Assembly: GCA_021812145.1 (NCBI GenBank)
Contig: JAKAOM010000005.1
Coordinates: forward strand, 1-35,366
From: Microcaldota archaeon
Lineage (GTDB): Archaea; Micrarchaeota; Micrarchaeia; Norongarragalinales; UBA8480
Length of the DNA stretch: 35,366 nucleotides
Reading direction: 5' to 3'
The position numbers and the translations under genes were made by a program. This document shows, piece by piece, positions 15,930 to 22,997 of this stretch (position 1 is the first letter of the stretch; every line of letters begins with the position of its first letter). The notes below the pieces were generated by a model. It was not told the DNA's origin. It did no database searches and saw only the letters and a program-made list of their open reading frames with translations.

Positions 15930-16518
15930 TTTTAGTATTTTCTTTAATTATTTTTTCTATTTTTTTAGCGATCGCCATACTGTTTCTTCCCTTTATAGTG
16001 AAAAGTTTTTTTCTTTCTCTGTAAAATTCTAAAACAGGAATCGTTTCCTTTTTGTATAGTTTTATTCTCTTTTTAACAACCTCTGGCGCATCATCTTTTC
16101 TTTTTGTCAATTTATCGCCACAGTTTCCGCACAAACCATCTTTTTTAGAAACAAAATCGCAGGAAGGGCAAACATACCTGTTTGAAAGCCTTTTAATCGA
16201 TTCGCGCACGGTAATGTCAAGGAAAAAAACCTCGTCAATCCCCCCCAATCTTTCAAGATTTTCAGCCTGATTAAGCTTTCTTGGAAACCCGTTTAAAATG
16301 TACGATTTAAGACCAGAAGTCTTCTTAGTTAAAATCCTGTAAATTATCTCGTCTGGAATGAAATCCCCTCTGTCAAGCGCCTTCCTCCACTTTCCCTTCA
16401 AATAGGATCGCAACAAATCTCCTAGGGATATAAGCGGGATACCGGTATCTTCAGATAATATACTTCCAACAGTGTCCTTTCCACTTCCGGGAAGTCCTAT
16501 AAGAATCGCACGAGTCAT
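15910..16518 (-). CDS. adk: Adenylate kinase with zinc-binding LID
   Basis: 202 residues; ATP + AMP to 2 ADP. P-loop G-L-P-G-S-G-K-D-T (8-16), AMP-binding region with I-S-L-G-D-L-L-R, and the N-G-F-P-R motif at 76-80. The LID carries Cys117, Cys120, Cys130 and Cys133, a four-cysteine zinc site as in bacterial-type enzymes of Gram-positives and some archaea. The second position of the P-loop is Leu and the catalytic K14 is present. The C-terminus is basic (K-I-K-R-R-S-R) and overlaps the end of aIF2-gamma on the other strand. GGCGAT upstream of the ATG could be a ribosome binding site. Confidence 0.93.
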   Translation of the reverse strand: MTRAILIGLPGSGKDTVGSILSEDTGIPLISLGDLLRSYLKGKWRKALDRGDFIPDEIIYRILTKKTSGLKSYILNGFPRKLNQAENLERLGGIDEVFFLDITVRESIKRLSNRYVCPSCDFVSKKDGLCGNCGDKLTKRKDDAPEVVKKRIKLYKKETIPVLEFYRERKKLFTIKGRNSMAIAKKIEKIIKENTKIKRRSR

Positions 16519-16636
16519 CTGAAAATCGCCTTTATTTCAAAAAACAGCAGTAATTAACCCGCAATTGTTTTAAAGTTTATCTTTTGAAAAAAAATGAAAA
16601 TAAATAAAAACATTCGTTCTTAAAATAATTGCACAA

Positions 16637-16726
16637 GGGCTCGTAGCTCAGCTTGGCTAGAGCGTCTGACTTTTAACTCTTTTGAAGGAAATCAGAAGGC
16701 CGTGGGTCCGAATCCCACCGAGCCCG
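16637..16726 (+). tRNA. tRNA-Lys(UUU), with intron
   Basis: Acceptor stem GGGCTCG/CGAGCCC, D arm GCTC/GAGC, anticodon stem TCTGA/TCAGA and T stem GTGGG/CCCAC all pair fully. After removal of a 15-base intron the anticodon loop is CUUUUAA, so the anticodon is UUU (Lys). The discriminator is G and CCA is not encoded. The T loop reads TCCGAAT, so position 55 is C rather than the nearly universal U. CTTAAAATAAT about 15-20 bases upstream may be the promoter. Confidence 0.95.
16676..16690 (+). other. 15-nt intron in tRNA-Lys (position 37/38)
   Basis: The intron sits after A37. Exon bases 32-35 (CUUU) can pair with AAGG near the intron 3' end. Three-base bulges UA/A and AA/A would hold the two cut sites, as in a bulge-helix-bulge. 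The inner helix is nearly absent because the intron is so short, so this is a relaxed motif. Confidence 0.8.
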
Positions 16727-16742
16727 CTTATTTATTGCAATT

Positions 16743-17516
16743 TTATGCAGTTGACTTTACTGAATTAAACACGCGGTATGCAACGTAGGAAAGGTTTCCG
16801 ACAAGAAGAGAAGCCAGCAACGCGTACGGAACAGAATAAACCGACAATGCAAAGAAAACCAGCGCTATAAAAGCGCCGAAAGCAATCTGCTGATTAAATT
16901 TATGCGGAGAAGTTTTTGGATCAGAAACCATTGCAAAGGCAAAGTAATAATTCAAACCAATCAAAGCGCTGGCTATAGCAGACAGCTGAAACGAATTTGA
17001 AACAAAAGAGAGAATCAAAACCATTGCAATGAATGAAAGACTTTCAACAATCCTTTTCGCTTTGTAGGCGGCAATAACAAGAATAAACGAAAGCGGTATC
17101 GCAAGCGAATAAAAATTAAACGACGGTGCGGCCCACCAGCTGTCTCCCACTGAAAAAACTGCAAGAGAAACCAAAAGCCCAAAAGCCGCAGGGTTGAAAA
17201 TGTTAGACCCTTTGAACCTTATAAAGAATTTAGACAGTTCAGCCAAAAGAACAGCAAGTATTACCAGAACAAAAGAAGCGTTTATTGGAGCTATAGAACC
17301 TATTATCAAACCAGTTATTACTGCGGAAATAGGAATTTTGCACGTTTTCTTAAAATATTTATCCAGCAGAAGATCTACCACAACAGCGGTTATAATAGAA
17401 ACTAAAAGAGCTAACGGAATCTGACCCAGCATGTAGGCTGAAACCAACACAAGAACAACTATAATAGCTGCGGTGATCAGATGGTTTGAGCTTATTTTCT
17501 TGTTGAAAAGGTTCAT
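16743..17516 (-). CDS. RnfD/NqrB-family (NQR2_RnfD) membrane protein
   Basis: 257 residues with about ten hydrophobic segments. Conserved family signatures are P-I-S-A-V-I-T-G-L (about 62-70), S-N-I-F-N-P-A-A-F-G-L-L and, later, S-D-P-K-T-S-P. In Rnf and Na+-NQR complexes this family is the ion-pumping subunit and carries flavin; the S-G-A-T motif for the covalent FMN is not seen here. No other Rnf or Nqr subunit genes are adjacent, so this is a stand-alone homologue. The upstream gene on the same strand, 9 bases away, encodes a secreted or membrane-anchored protein; they are probably one operon. Electron-transfer role is inferred only from the family. Confidence 0.82.
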   Translation of the reverse strand: MNLFNKKISSNHLITAAIIVVLVLVSAYMLGQIPLALLVSIITAVVVDLLLDKYFKKTCKIPISAVITGLIIGSIAPINASFVLVILAVLLAELSKFFIRFKGSNIFNPAAFGLLVSLAVFSVGDSWWAAPSFNFYSLAIPLSFILVIAAYKAKRIVESLSFIAMVLILSFVSNSFQLSAIASALIGLNYYFAFAMVSDPKTSPHKFNQQIAFGAFIALVFFALSVYSVPYALLASLLVGNLSYVAYRVFNSVKSTA

Positions 17517-17525
17517 TTCAATTCA

Positions 17526-18047
17526 TTACGGCTGCAGGCTTATGGTCTGAATAACATAGCCTGTTGAGTTAACTTCAACAAACTGATCGTCGCCTAAAAA
17601 CGAATCGTGATTAAAACCATCATCACCATAACTCGCCTCTATTATGTAAAGCTTGTATCCTGATGGAAGGTTTACAGTAGAAGCTGAGCTGGTTCCGCTT
17701 AGCGATATTGTAACATTTTCAGATCCATCTGAAAGAGTTGAATTTGACAAAGTAAAACCAGTCAGCGCCGCAGCAGCCTGCTGTGAAAGCTGGCCTGGGA
17801 AAACCTGATATGAGTAAGAATAATAGGGAGTGTCAGCAAAAAGAACGGGTGATTGATTGGATACTTGTTGACTTGGCTGATAAGCCGGAGGAGCTGAAAA
17901 AGAGTTTGACTGCAAGCCAGTTTTAACAGGCGTTGAATTAGACAAAACCGCCCGAGTTGAACTTGTATTGCCCATAACTACAAAAAAACTTACCACTGCA
18001 ATTACAAGTACGGCTAAAACGCCGGCTATTAATATTTTTGGCTCCAT
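17526..18047 (-). CDS. Membrane-anchored extracellular protein, unrecognised
   Basis: 173 residues. One N-terminal membrane segment (about 5-26) is followed by a Ser/Asn/Gln/Pro-rich linker (30-70) and a compact extracellular domain of about 100 residues. That domain contains Y-Y-S-Y-S-Y-Q-V-F-P-G-Q, an A-A-A-L-T-G-F-T-L segment, G-Y-K-L-Y-I-I-E-A-S-Y-G-D-D-G-F-N-H-D and a final strand. The N-x-S/T sites are plentiful, as in archaeal surface proteins. It has no cysteines, so no disulfide or Cys-ligated cofactor is expected. The gene is directly upstream of the RnfD-like gene. Function unknown; an accessory role to that membrane protein is a guess. Confidence 0.8.
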   Translation of the reverse strand: MEPKILIAGVLAVLVIAVVSFFVVMGNTSSTRAVLSNSTPVKTGLQSNSFSAPPAYQPSQQVSNQSPVLFADTPYYSYSYQVFPGQLSQQAAAALTGFTLSNSTLSDGSENVTISLSGTSSASTVNLPSGYKLYIIEASYGDDGFNHDSFLGDDQFVEVNSTGYVIQTISLQP

Positions 18048-18207
18048 ATAAAAAATCCACCTCAGGTTAATTGTTCAACTCGACTCTTTGAGCTAAGGTT
18101 GTTTATTAACTTTTGCTTTTTCAAAGCTTTAATTTTAAAGATATGAAATAAATAGGGTTAAAGAATAATATTTATAATTTAAGAGAAAAAATCGTATAAA
18201 CACAAGG

Positions 18208-18215
18208 TTTTTTAA
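18208..18215 (+). promoter_or_regulatory. TATA-like box TTTTTTAA
   Basis: Centred 25.5 bases before the ATG at 18239 of the 56-aa membrane protein, fitting a leaderless transcript. The wider gap 18048-18238 (191 bases) is AT-rich and also holds the promoter of the divergent gene at 17526-18047; no reading frame is convincing in it. Confidence 0.45.
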
Positions 18216-18238
18216 TACATTAAGCAAATGAAAATATA

Positions 18239-18409
18239 ATGGAAGGAAAAACAAAGCACAACATAGGCATGCTGATGGGAGCAGTAATCCTAGTTCTGGA
18301 CGCTTACTGGACTTATCTGGCAAGCGCGATAGGATACTCGTCAGTACCGTTTATGCTCGGCGTGGTAATATTCATAGCCACGCTTGTATGGCTGTGGGCT
18401 GACATTTAA
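18239..18409 (+). CDS. 56-residue, two-helix membrane protein
   Basis: The frame runs from ATG 18239 to TAA 18409 and encodes M-E-G-K-T-K-H-N followed by two hydrophobic segments (about 9-31 and 36-54). The first holds the charged/aromatic stretch L-D-A-Y-W-T-Y-L and the second ends L-V-W-L-W-A-D-I. Support comes from the TATA-like box at the leaderless distance and the typical membrane-protein composition with a basic N-terminus. No family is recognised. It is divergent from the secreted-protein/RnfD-like pair and convergent with the glycosylase gene. Confidence 0.6.
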   Translation: MEGKTKHNIGMLMGAVILVLDAYWTYLASAIGYSSVPFMLGVVIFIATLVWLWADI

Positions 18410-18478
18410 CTGCAACGTATAAACTACGCACAGTTATACTAGTGTAAGTAATCATCTGCAAAATTCAAAAATAAAACA

Positions 18479-19153
18479 TTACCTGTTTTTTGAATTTTTA
18501 TTCTTGAACTTGCAGAAAACGCTAGCAGGACATCCTTCGCAAATCGGTTTTGTTTTGCAAAACCTTTTTCCCAACTCAACAAACTGCGCGTGAAAATCCT
18601 TGTAAAGCGATAACCGCCTTTCAATTCTTGATTCTATTAATTTTTGAAGATCATCATAATCCATCTTAAAACCGTAAATTCGTTCAACTATTCTCAAAGT
18701 GTAGGCATCTATAACAAAAACCGGCTTTTCAGCAGCATATAACAGTATGGAGTCTGCTGTTTCCTTCCCAACCCCCTCCAATTCAAGAAGCTCGAGCCTT
18801 AACTCTTCAGAAGTTTTATCAAAGAAATTATCAAGAGTGTGATATTTTTTGTATACGTGATTCATGAAATTTTTAAGCCTTCTCGCCTTTTGTCGGTAGA
18901 ACCCGCTTGGCTTTACCAATGATTCAAGGGTTTTCAAATTTATTTCAGCCATCGATTTCACGTTTAAAACATCTGCATTCTTAAGGTTTTGAATTGCTGT
19001 TTCCACGTTTTTCCATGAAGCCTGCTGAGTTAGAATGGCCCCTGCAACCACCTCCTCTCTTGATTCTGCAGGCCACCAATTGAGAAATCCGAATTCGGCG
19101 TTCAAAACAGTATACAACCCTGAAAAGTCGCATCCGGAAGTGTCTAATTGCAT
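18479..19153 (-). CDS. Endonuclease III-related DNA glycosylase (HhH-GPD, [4Fe-4S])
   Basis: 224 residues with the order typical of Nth-related proteins: N-terminal W-W-P-A-E-S...A-I-L-T-Q-Q-A-S-W-K-N-V, helix-hairpin-helix L-E-G-V-G-K-E-T-A (125-133), catalytic Asp149 in F-V-I-D-A-Y-T, and four C-terminal cysteines for an iron-sulfur cluster (C-x5-C-x2-C-x5-C). The residue aligned with the catalytic Lys120 of E. coli Nth is Glu131. A lyase step is therefore unlikely; the protein probably acts as a monofunctional glycosylase, as in the MagIII-type 3-methyladenine branch. It would excise damaged bases in base-excision repair. It is divergent from the PIN gene. Confidence 0.88.
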   Translation of the reverse strand: MQLDTSGCDFSGLYTVLNAEFGFLNWWPAESREEVVAGAILTQQASWKNVETAIQNLKNADVLNVKSMAEINLKTLESLVKPSGFYRQKARRLKNFMNHVYKKYHTLDNFFDKTSEELRLELLELEGVGKETADSILLYAAEKPVFVIDAYTLRIVERIYGFKMDYDDLQKLIESRIERRLSLYKDFHAQFVELGKRFCKTKPICEGCPASVFCKFKNKNSKNR

Positions 19154-19212
19154 TATGGAGGTATATTGTCAGGGGAAAGAATTAAAACAAGTCAGTTTTA
19201 AAAATTAGAATA

Positions 19213-19584
19213 GTGCAAGTTTTGATTGATTCCAGCGTTTTTATCGCTGAATCACAGTATAAAATTAACGTTTTCGGACAGTTGAACGAATTGATTGACG
19301 GCAAAAAGGAGTTTATAACCCTTTCAACCGTGAAGGGGGAACTTGAAAGGCTCGGAGAAAAGGACAGCGTAAGGGGGTTGAATACAAGGATAGCGTTGAA
19401 ATTGCTTAGCAAAGTTAATATTGTTGAAGTTGAAGGCTTCAACGTGGATGATTCAATTGTCAGCTACGCAGAAAAAAACAAGTGCGTTGTCTGCACTGAT
19501 GACCGCGAATTAAAGAGCAGGCTTTTGAAAAAAGGGGTAAGAACGATTATAATAAAAGGGAGAAGAAGGCTTGATTTTGCCTGA
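19213..19584 (+). CDS. PIN-domain nuclease, Fcf1/Utp23-like
   Basis: 123 residues covering a whole PIN domain. Acidic residues expected at the metal site are D6, E43, D96 and D97 (C-T-D-D-R-E-L). The short C-terminal basic tail G-R-R-R-L-D-F-A and the location just before rpoE fit the Fcf1-like rRNA-processing PIN proteins of archaea rather than a VapC toxin; no antitoxin gene precedes it. The start is GTG 19213; a TTG at 19222 is possible and lies closer to the expected distance from the TTTTAAAA box at 19196-19203. It probably leads the following transcription/ribosomal cluster. Confidence 0.82.
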   Translation: MQVLIDSSVFIAESQYKINVFGQLNELIDGKKEFITLSTVKGELERLGEKDSVRGLNTRIALKLLSKVNIVEVEGFNVDDSIVSYAEKNKCVVCTDDRELKSRLLKKGVRTIIIKGRRRLDFA

Positions 19585-19688
19585 AAAAAAAGCGAAAGTG
19601 TTAAAAAACATTAGAATGATAAAACAGGATTGATACAACTCTTAGTTTGTATAATGTTCAGGTGGATTAAGAGCAAGGTGGATTTTAA

Positions 19689-20213
19689 ATGTTTGAGCTT
19701 GTGACTTTTAAGGATGTTGTAAAGATACCTCCAAAGCTTTTTAACGAAAAGATCTCAAAGGCGGCGAGAACCGCTTTAAGGGAGGAATACGAAGGAAAGA
19801 TCTCAAAGAACTACGGAGTTATAATCTCCATTCACAAAGTTAAGGTAGAATCAAAAGGCAAGATTTTCCTAGGGGATTCTGCAGTATACTGCGACGTGTT
19901 GTTTGAAGCGCTTACATTCAACCCAACCGTGAACGAGATTGTCGAAGGAAGGGTGACTGAAATTTTAAACTTCGGCGCGTTCACAAGACTCGGACCGGTA
20001 GACGCTCTTATTCACGTTTCTCAGATTGCAAACGACTTCATGACCTTTGACAAAAGGACAGGAATGCTTGTGGCTAAGAATTCAAAAAAAACGCTTAGAA
20101 AAGGCGAGCTCATAAGGGCCAGAATTGCAACTATAAGCTGGAAAGACACAGTTATAAACAGCAAGATAGCGCTGACAATGAGACCACCTGGAATGGGCAA
20201 CAAGGGAGAGTAA
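19689..20213 (+). CDS. rpoE: RNA polymerase subunit Rpo7 (RpoE, Rpb7 homologue)
   Basis: 174 residues. The N-terminal tip domain with F-K-D-V-V-K-I-P-P-K-L-F and the C-terminal S1 domain (G-R-V-T-E-I-L-N-F-G-A-F-T-R-L-G-P-V-D-A-L-I-H-V-S-Q-I) are typical. It forms the stalk of archaeal RNA polymerase with Rpo4 and helps open-complex formation and RNA binding. A strong ribosome binding site (AAGGTGG) stands about nine bases before the ATG. The 104-base gap upstream holds a small inverted repeat, ATACAA/TTGTAT (19633-19638 and 19647-19652). The Spt4 gene starts 3 bases after its stop. Confidence 0.96.
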   Translation: MFELVTFKDVVKIPPKLFNEKISKAARTALREEYEGKISKNYGVIISIHKVKVESKGKIFLGDSAVYCDVLFEALTFNPTVNEIVEGRVTEILNFGAFTRLGPVDALIHVSQIANDFMTFDKRTGMLVAKNSKKTLRKGELIRARIATISWKDTVINSKIALTMRPPGMGNKGE

Positions 20214-20215
20214 AA

Positions 20216-20416
20216 ATGGAAAGAGCTTGTTTGAATTGCAGGTATATAACCGCACAAGAAAAATGTCCAGCATGTGGAGGGGAAAAACTTACAAAGCAGT
20301 GGGAGGGATACATAATAATAATGGATTTAAACGGAGACGTAGCCAAATTCATAGAGGCAAAAACTCCAGGAAGATACGCATTGAAAATCAAAAAGGGTGC
20401 TGAGCATGAAGATTGA
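20216..20416 (+). CDS. spt4: Transcription elongation factor Spt4 (RpoE'')
   Basis: 66 residues with a zinc ribbon formed by Cys5, Cys8, Cys17 and Cys20, then the W-E-G-Y-I-I-I-M-D block that contacts the NGN domain of Spt5. The Spt4-Spt5 complex clamps RNA polymerase during elongation. GGGAG within the end of rpoE serves as ribosome binding site. The 3' end overlaps eS24 by 11 bases. Confidence 0.95.
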   Translation: MERACLNCRYITAQEKCPACGGEKLTKQWEGYIIIMDLNGDVAKFIEAKTPGRYALKIKKGAEHED

Positions 20417-20705
20417 AATTTTGAGCAAGAAAGATAACAAACTTTTGAACAGGGTAGAAGTGAAAGCAAGGCTAAGCGATTTCGCATCCACGCCTAAAAG
20501 AACGGAAGTTATGGAAGAATTGTCCAAAAAGATTGAAGCTAAACCAGAGGTAATTGCAATCAAAAAAATAGGACAGGAATTCGGGAAGAAAGAGGCTATA
20601 GTAACAGCAAACGTTTACGATTCAGAGGAACATTTGAAAAAAACAGAAACCTACACAAGAGGATTGAACGAAAATGGCGGAGAAAAAAAAGAAGCTAAAG
20701 TATGA
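20406..20705 (+). CDS. rps24e: 30S ribosomal protein eS24 (S24e)
   Basis: 99 residues with the N-terminal [17 protein letters not shown] and the later [16 protein letters not shown] strand-turn seen in S24e. ATG 20406 is chosen rather than GTG 20397: it has GGGTG upstream and matches the family start. It overlaps spt4 by 11 bases and the eS27-like gene by 32 bases, so the cluster is translated as a coupled unit. Confidence 0.93.
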   Translation: MKIEILSKKDNKLLNRVEVKARLSDFASTPKRTEVMEELSKKIEAKPEVIAIKKIGQEFGKKEAIVTANVYDSEEHLKKTETYTRGLNENGGEKKEAKV

Positions 20706-20805
20706 AAAGAGAAAATCCTGCCCTAAGTGCGGGTCCGGAGCCAGGCTTGCAGAGCACGCAAACAGGAGAACTTGCGGAAAGTGCGGATACACTGAAATGA
20801 AGTAA
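20674..20805 (+). CDS. rps27ae: 30S ribosomal protein eS31 (S27ae)
   Basis: A 43-residue zinc-ribbon protein, basic at the start ([14 protein letters not shown]). Zinc ligands are Cys16, Cys19, Cys34 and Cys37, and the end reads C-G-Y-T-E-M-K. This is the archaeal form without the ubiquitin fusion of eukaryotes. It begins inside the eS24 gene in another frame. The order rpoE, spt4, eS24, S27ae is the standard archaeal arrangement. Confidence 0.95.
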   Translation: MAEKKKKLKYEKRKSCPKCGSGARLAEHANRRTCGKCGYTEMK

Positions 20806-20899
20806 AAATCTTCATAAAAAAATTCAACACAGCAATTAGCAGGGTTTCTTTCTCACAAACGTTAAAATAGATTTAACTTTATCTTTTTAGGGTAATTTT

Positions 20900-21832
20900 A
20901 TGAACACTCTGCTCTTCATTGCATTTTTAATCGCAGGCTATGCGTTGATTTTAAAAGTAAAACTTAAAAAACCGGCATTCAAGCAATTTTTAATCAGTTT
21001 TGTAGCGGCGGGGGTGGTTCTTTTCGTTTCCTCCGTATTTTCCTTTGCAAACCTTGGCTTTTCAAATGATATCCTTATTCCCTTCTTCCTTATTCTTGCG
21101 ATCAGTGAAGAGGTAATTTTCAGGGGAGTGCTTGACGATCTGATTGGCTTGTGGCAGGTGCCGCTTTTCGCCCTTATAATGCCTTTCGTTTACTCTACCC
21201 CTTACCTTTTAACTTTCATCGCTTTGCTTGTTGAAGGGGGGGTGGCAACAATAATAAAAAGAAGGATAAACTTCACTTCGGCGGTTTTTTACAGAGTTTT
21301 GCTCTTACTTTTTTTTGTTACAATCCAATTTTCAAATTTCCTTGTTCAGGAAAGTTTTATACTCGCGTTGGCATTGCTGCTTGGATGGCAGGGAAGTAAG
21401 ACTCTTCAGGGATTGAATTTCACAGGCTTTAAAAAAAAACATCTGCTTGAAGGCGCCTTCGTTTTTGTAATTCTTTTTTCAGCTCTTTTGATTATGGCTT
21501 TCGTACTTTATCAGTTCAACCTTCTTGACACGCAAAACGTTGCAAACGTCATTCAAAACCAGAGCGGTTTCGATCTTTTCATAGCAGTAACCCTCGGACC
21601 TATAGCAGAGGAACTTTTCTTCAGAGGATTTCTACAAAAAAGGATAGGAGTGGTTTTGACAAGCGTGGTTTTCGCCATTCTTCACACAGGCTACGGTTCG
21701 ATAGCAGAGGTTCTAGGCGCTTTCATTGCCAGCATGATTTTCGGATGGTGGGTCAAAAAACATGACGATGTCGCCCCAACGATTATAGCACATGTTTTTT
21801 ATAACCTGCTTTCCATTCTTTCAATAATTTAA
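20900..21832 (+). CDS. CPBP-family intramembrane protein with two CPBP-like halves
   Basis: 310 residues, nearly all in about ten membrane segments. The C-terminal half has the CPBP (CAAX protease/bacteriocin-processing, Abi) motifs: E237-E238-x-x-x-R242-G243, F-A-I-L-H262 and I-I-A-H298-V-F-Y-N-L. The N-terminal half repeats the first motif as E70-E71-V-I-F-R75-G76 but has no histidine at either later position (F-A-L-I-M, S-A-V-F-Y-R). So one active and one degenerate copy seem fused. Family members are glutamic-type intramembrane proteases; archaeal Rce1-like ones cleave prenylated peptides. The substrate here is unknown. It lies between S27ae and kae1 on the same strand. Confidence 0.87.
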   Translation: MNTLLFIAFLIAGYALILKVKLKKPAFKQFLISFVAAGVVLFVSSVFSFANLGFSNDILIPFFLILAISEEVIFRGVLDDLIGLWQVPLFALIMPFVYSTPYLLTFIALLVEGGVATIIKRRINFTSAVFYRVLLLLFFVTIQFSNFLVQESFILALALLLGWQGSKTLQGLNFTGFKKKHLLEGAFVFVILFSALLIMAFVLYQFNLLDTQNVANVIQNQSGFDLFIAVTLGPIAEELFFRGFLQKRIGVVLTSVVFAILHTGYGSIAEVLGAFIASMIFGWWVKKHDDVAPTIIAHVFYNLLSILSII

Positions 21833-21862
21833 TTAATGATTTTTTTATTAAAGTGGTTCACA

Positions 21863-22837
21863 ATGATTTGCATTGGGATTGAAAGCACAGCGCACACTCT
21901 TGGATTAGGAGTGGTTGAAAGCAGAGAGAAGCGAATAAAAGTTTTGGTCAACAGGACATGGAAATACCCCTCTATTACAGAAGGATACGTTCCATTCAAG
22001 CTCGCTGAACACCACGCTGACAACGCCGGAGCGTTGGCAACCGAACTCAAAAATACTGGTCTGAAACCAGATTTGGTATCCTACTCCCAAGGTCCGGGAA
22101 TAGGACACTCGTTGCACGTTGGTTTTATAATAGCCAAAACCATTTCAAACACCTTCGATGTACCGCTGGTTCCAGTCAATCACGCGATCGCACATATAGA
22201 AATCGGAAAATCAGAGTGCAGGACAAAAAATCCGCTTATAGTTTACGTTTCCGGAGGAAACACGCAGATAATAATTCAAAAAGACAAATATGAGGTTGTT
22301 GGAGAGACCATGGATATGGGTTTGGGAAACATGCTTGATCAACTTGGAAGAAAACTCAACTTGGATCCTCCTGACGCTGTCGGCGTATTGAAGGAAGCTG
22401 AAAAAACAAAAGATTTCACAAACCTGCCCTACACGGTAAAGGGAATGAACTTCAGCTTCACAGGACTTTTAACTGCGGCGCTAAAATCCAGGGAAAAAAA
22501 GGATAAGATATGCTTTTCAGCCCAGGAAACAGCCTTCAGCATGCTCGTAGAGGCCTGCGAGAGGGCATTATGCCATTACCATTCAAAGGAAGTGCTTCTT
22601 GTTGGCGGAAACGCCAGAAACAGAAGACTCAGGGAAATGCTCAGTATAATGAGCGCATCTCATGGAGCGCGATTCTGCGCACCTTCAGACGAATACTGCG
22701 GGGATAACGCTGCAATGATAGCGCTCACAGGACTTGTTTCATGGAAAGGAGTGGAATTCAAAAATGCTGGTCCAAGACAAAAAATGAGAGTCGACGACTC
22801 AAAGATAATGAAAAACAAATATTATCTCGCTAAATAA
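21863..22837 (+). CDS. kae1: tRNA N6-threonylcarbamoyltransferase Kae1 (KEOPS)
   Basis: 324 residues. It transfers threonylcarbamoyl to A37 of ANN-decoding tRNAs. Metal-binding His107 and His111 are in N-H-A-I-A-H-I-E, the nucleotide loop V-S-G-G-N-T-Q follows, and L-V-G-G-N-A-R-N-R-R plus C-G-D-N-A-A-M-I-A are near the end. The start at ATG 21863 (M-I-C-I-G-I-E-S-T-A) is chosen over ATG 21836 because the family begins there. Bud32 is not fused to the C-terminus, unlike many euryarchaeal Kae1 proteins. A Cgi121-like subunit is encoded at 12827-13255. Confidence 0.96.
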   Translation: MICIGIESTAHTLGLGVVESREKRIKVLVNRTWKYPSITEGYVPFKLAEHHADNAGALATELKNTGLKPDLVSYSQGPGIGHSLHVGFIIAKTISNTFDVPLVPVNHAIAHIEIGKSECRTKNPLIVYVSGGNTQIIIQKDKYEVVGETMDMGLGNMLDQLGRKLNLDPPDAVGVLKEAEKTKDFTNLPYTVKGMNFSFTGLLTAALKSREKKDKICFSAQETAFSMLVEACERALCHYHSKEVLLVGGNARNRRLREMLSIMSASHGARFCAPSDEYCGDNAAMIALTGLVSWKGVEFKNAGPRQKMRVDDSKIMKNKYYLAK

Positions 22838-22920
22838 CGACTGATGAGTGGTTGTTTACGTAAAATACGCGCAAACGTTTAAAAAGGTTTAAGTGCTAAT
22901 ATAAAATTGTTTTATAATAA

Positions 22921-22938
22921 TATTATGCTAGCATAATA
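22921..22938. promoter_or_regulatory. 18-bp perfect palindrome, likely operator
   Basis: TATTATGCTAGCATAATA reads the same on both strands. It lies 60 bases before the PadR-like regulator gene in a 160-base AT-rich gap. Symmetric sites of this kind are usual targets for dimeric winged-helix regulators, so autoregulation is plausible. Confidence 0.6.
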
Positions 22939-22944
22939 AAAAAG

Positions 22945-22970
22945 TATATCCCCCTATTAACTAGGATATA
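22945..22970. promoter_or_regulatory. Inverted repeat TATATCC/GGATATA
   Basis: Seven-base arms (22945-22951 and 22964-22970) around a 12-base centre, followed by a palindromic ACTAGT at 22975-22980. It may be a second operator half or the TATA region of the operon that starts at 22998. Confidence 0.45.
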
Positions 22971-22997
22971 ACCAACTAGTAAAAACGTGAAGTTTAA

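Noticed and set aside
18434-18447. Imperfect palindrome TTATACT/AGTGTAA between convergent genes
   Set aside because: It has one mismatch, lies between two gene ends with no promoter need, and has no T-run to make it a terminator.
19213-19584. PIN protein as a VapC toxin of a toxin-antitoxin pair
   Set aside because: No small antitoxin gene precedes it, and the position before rpoE-spt4 matches the conserved Fcf1-like housekeeping context.
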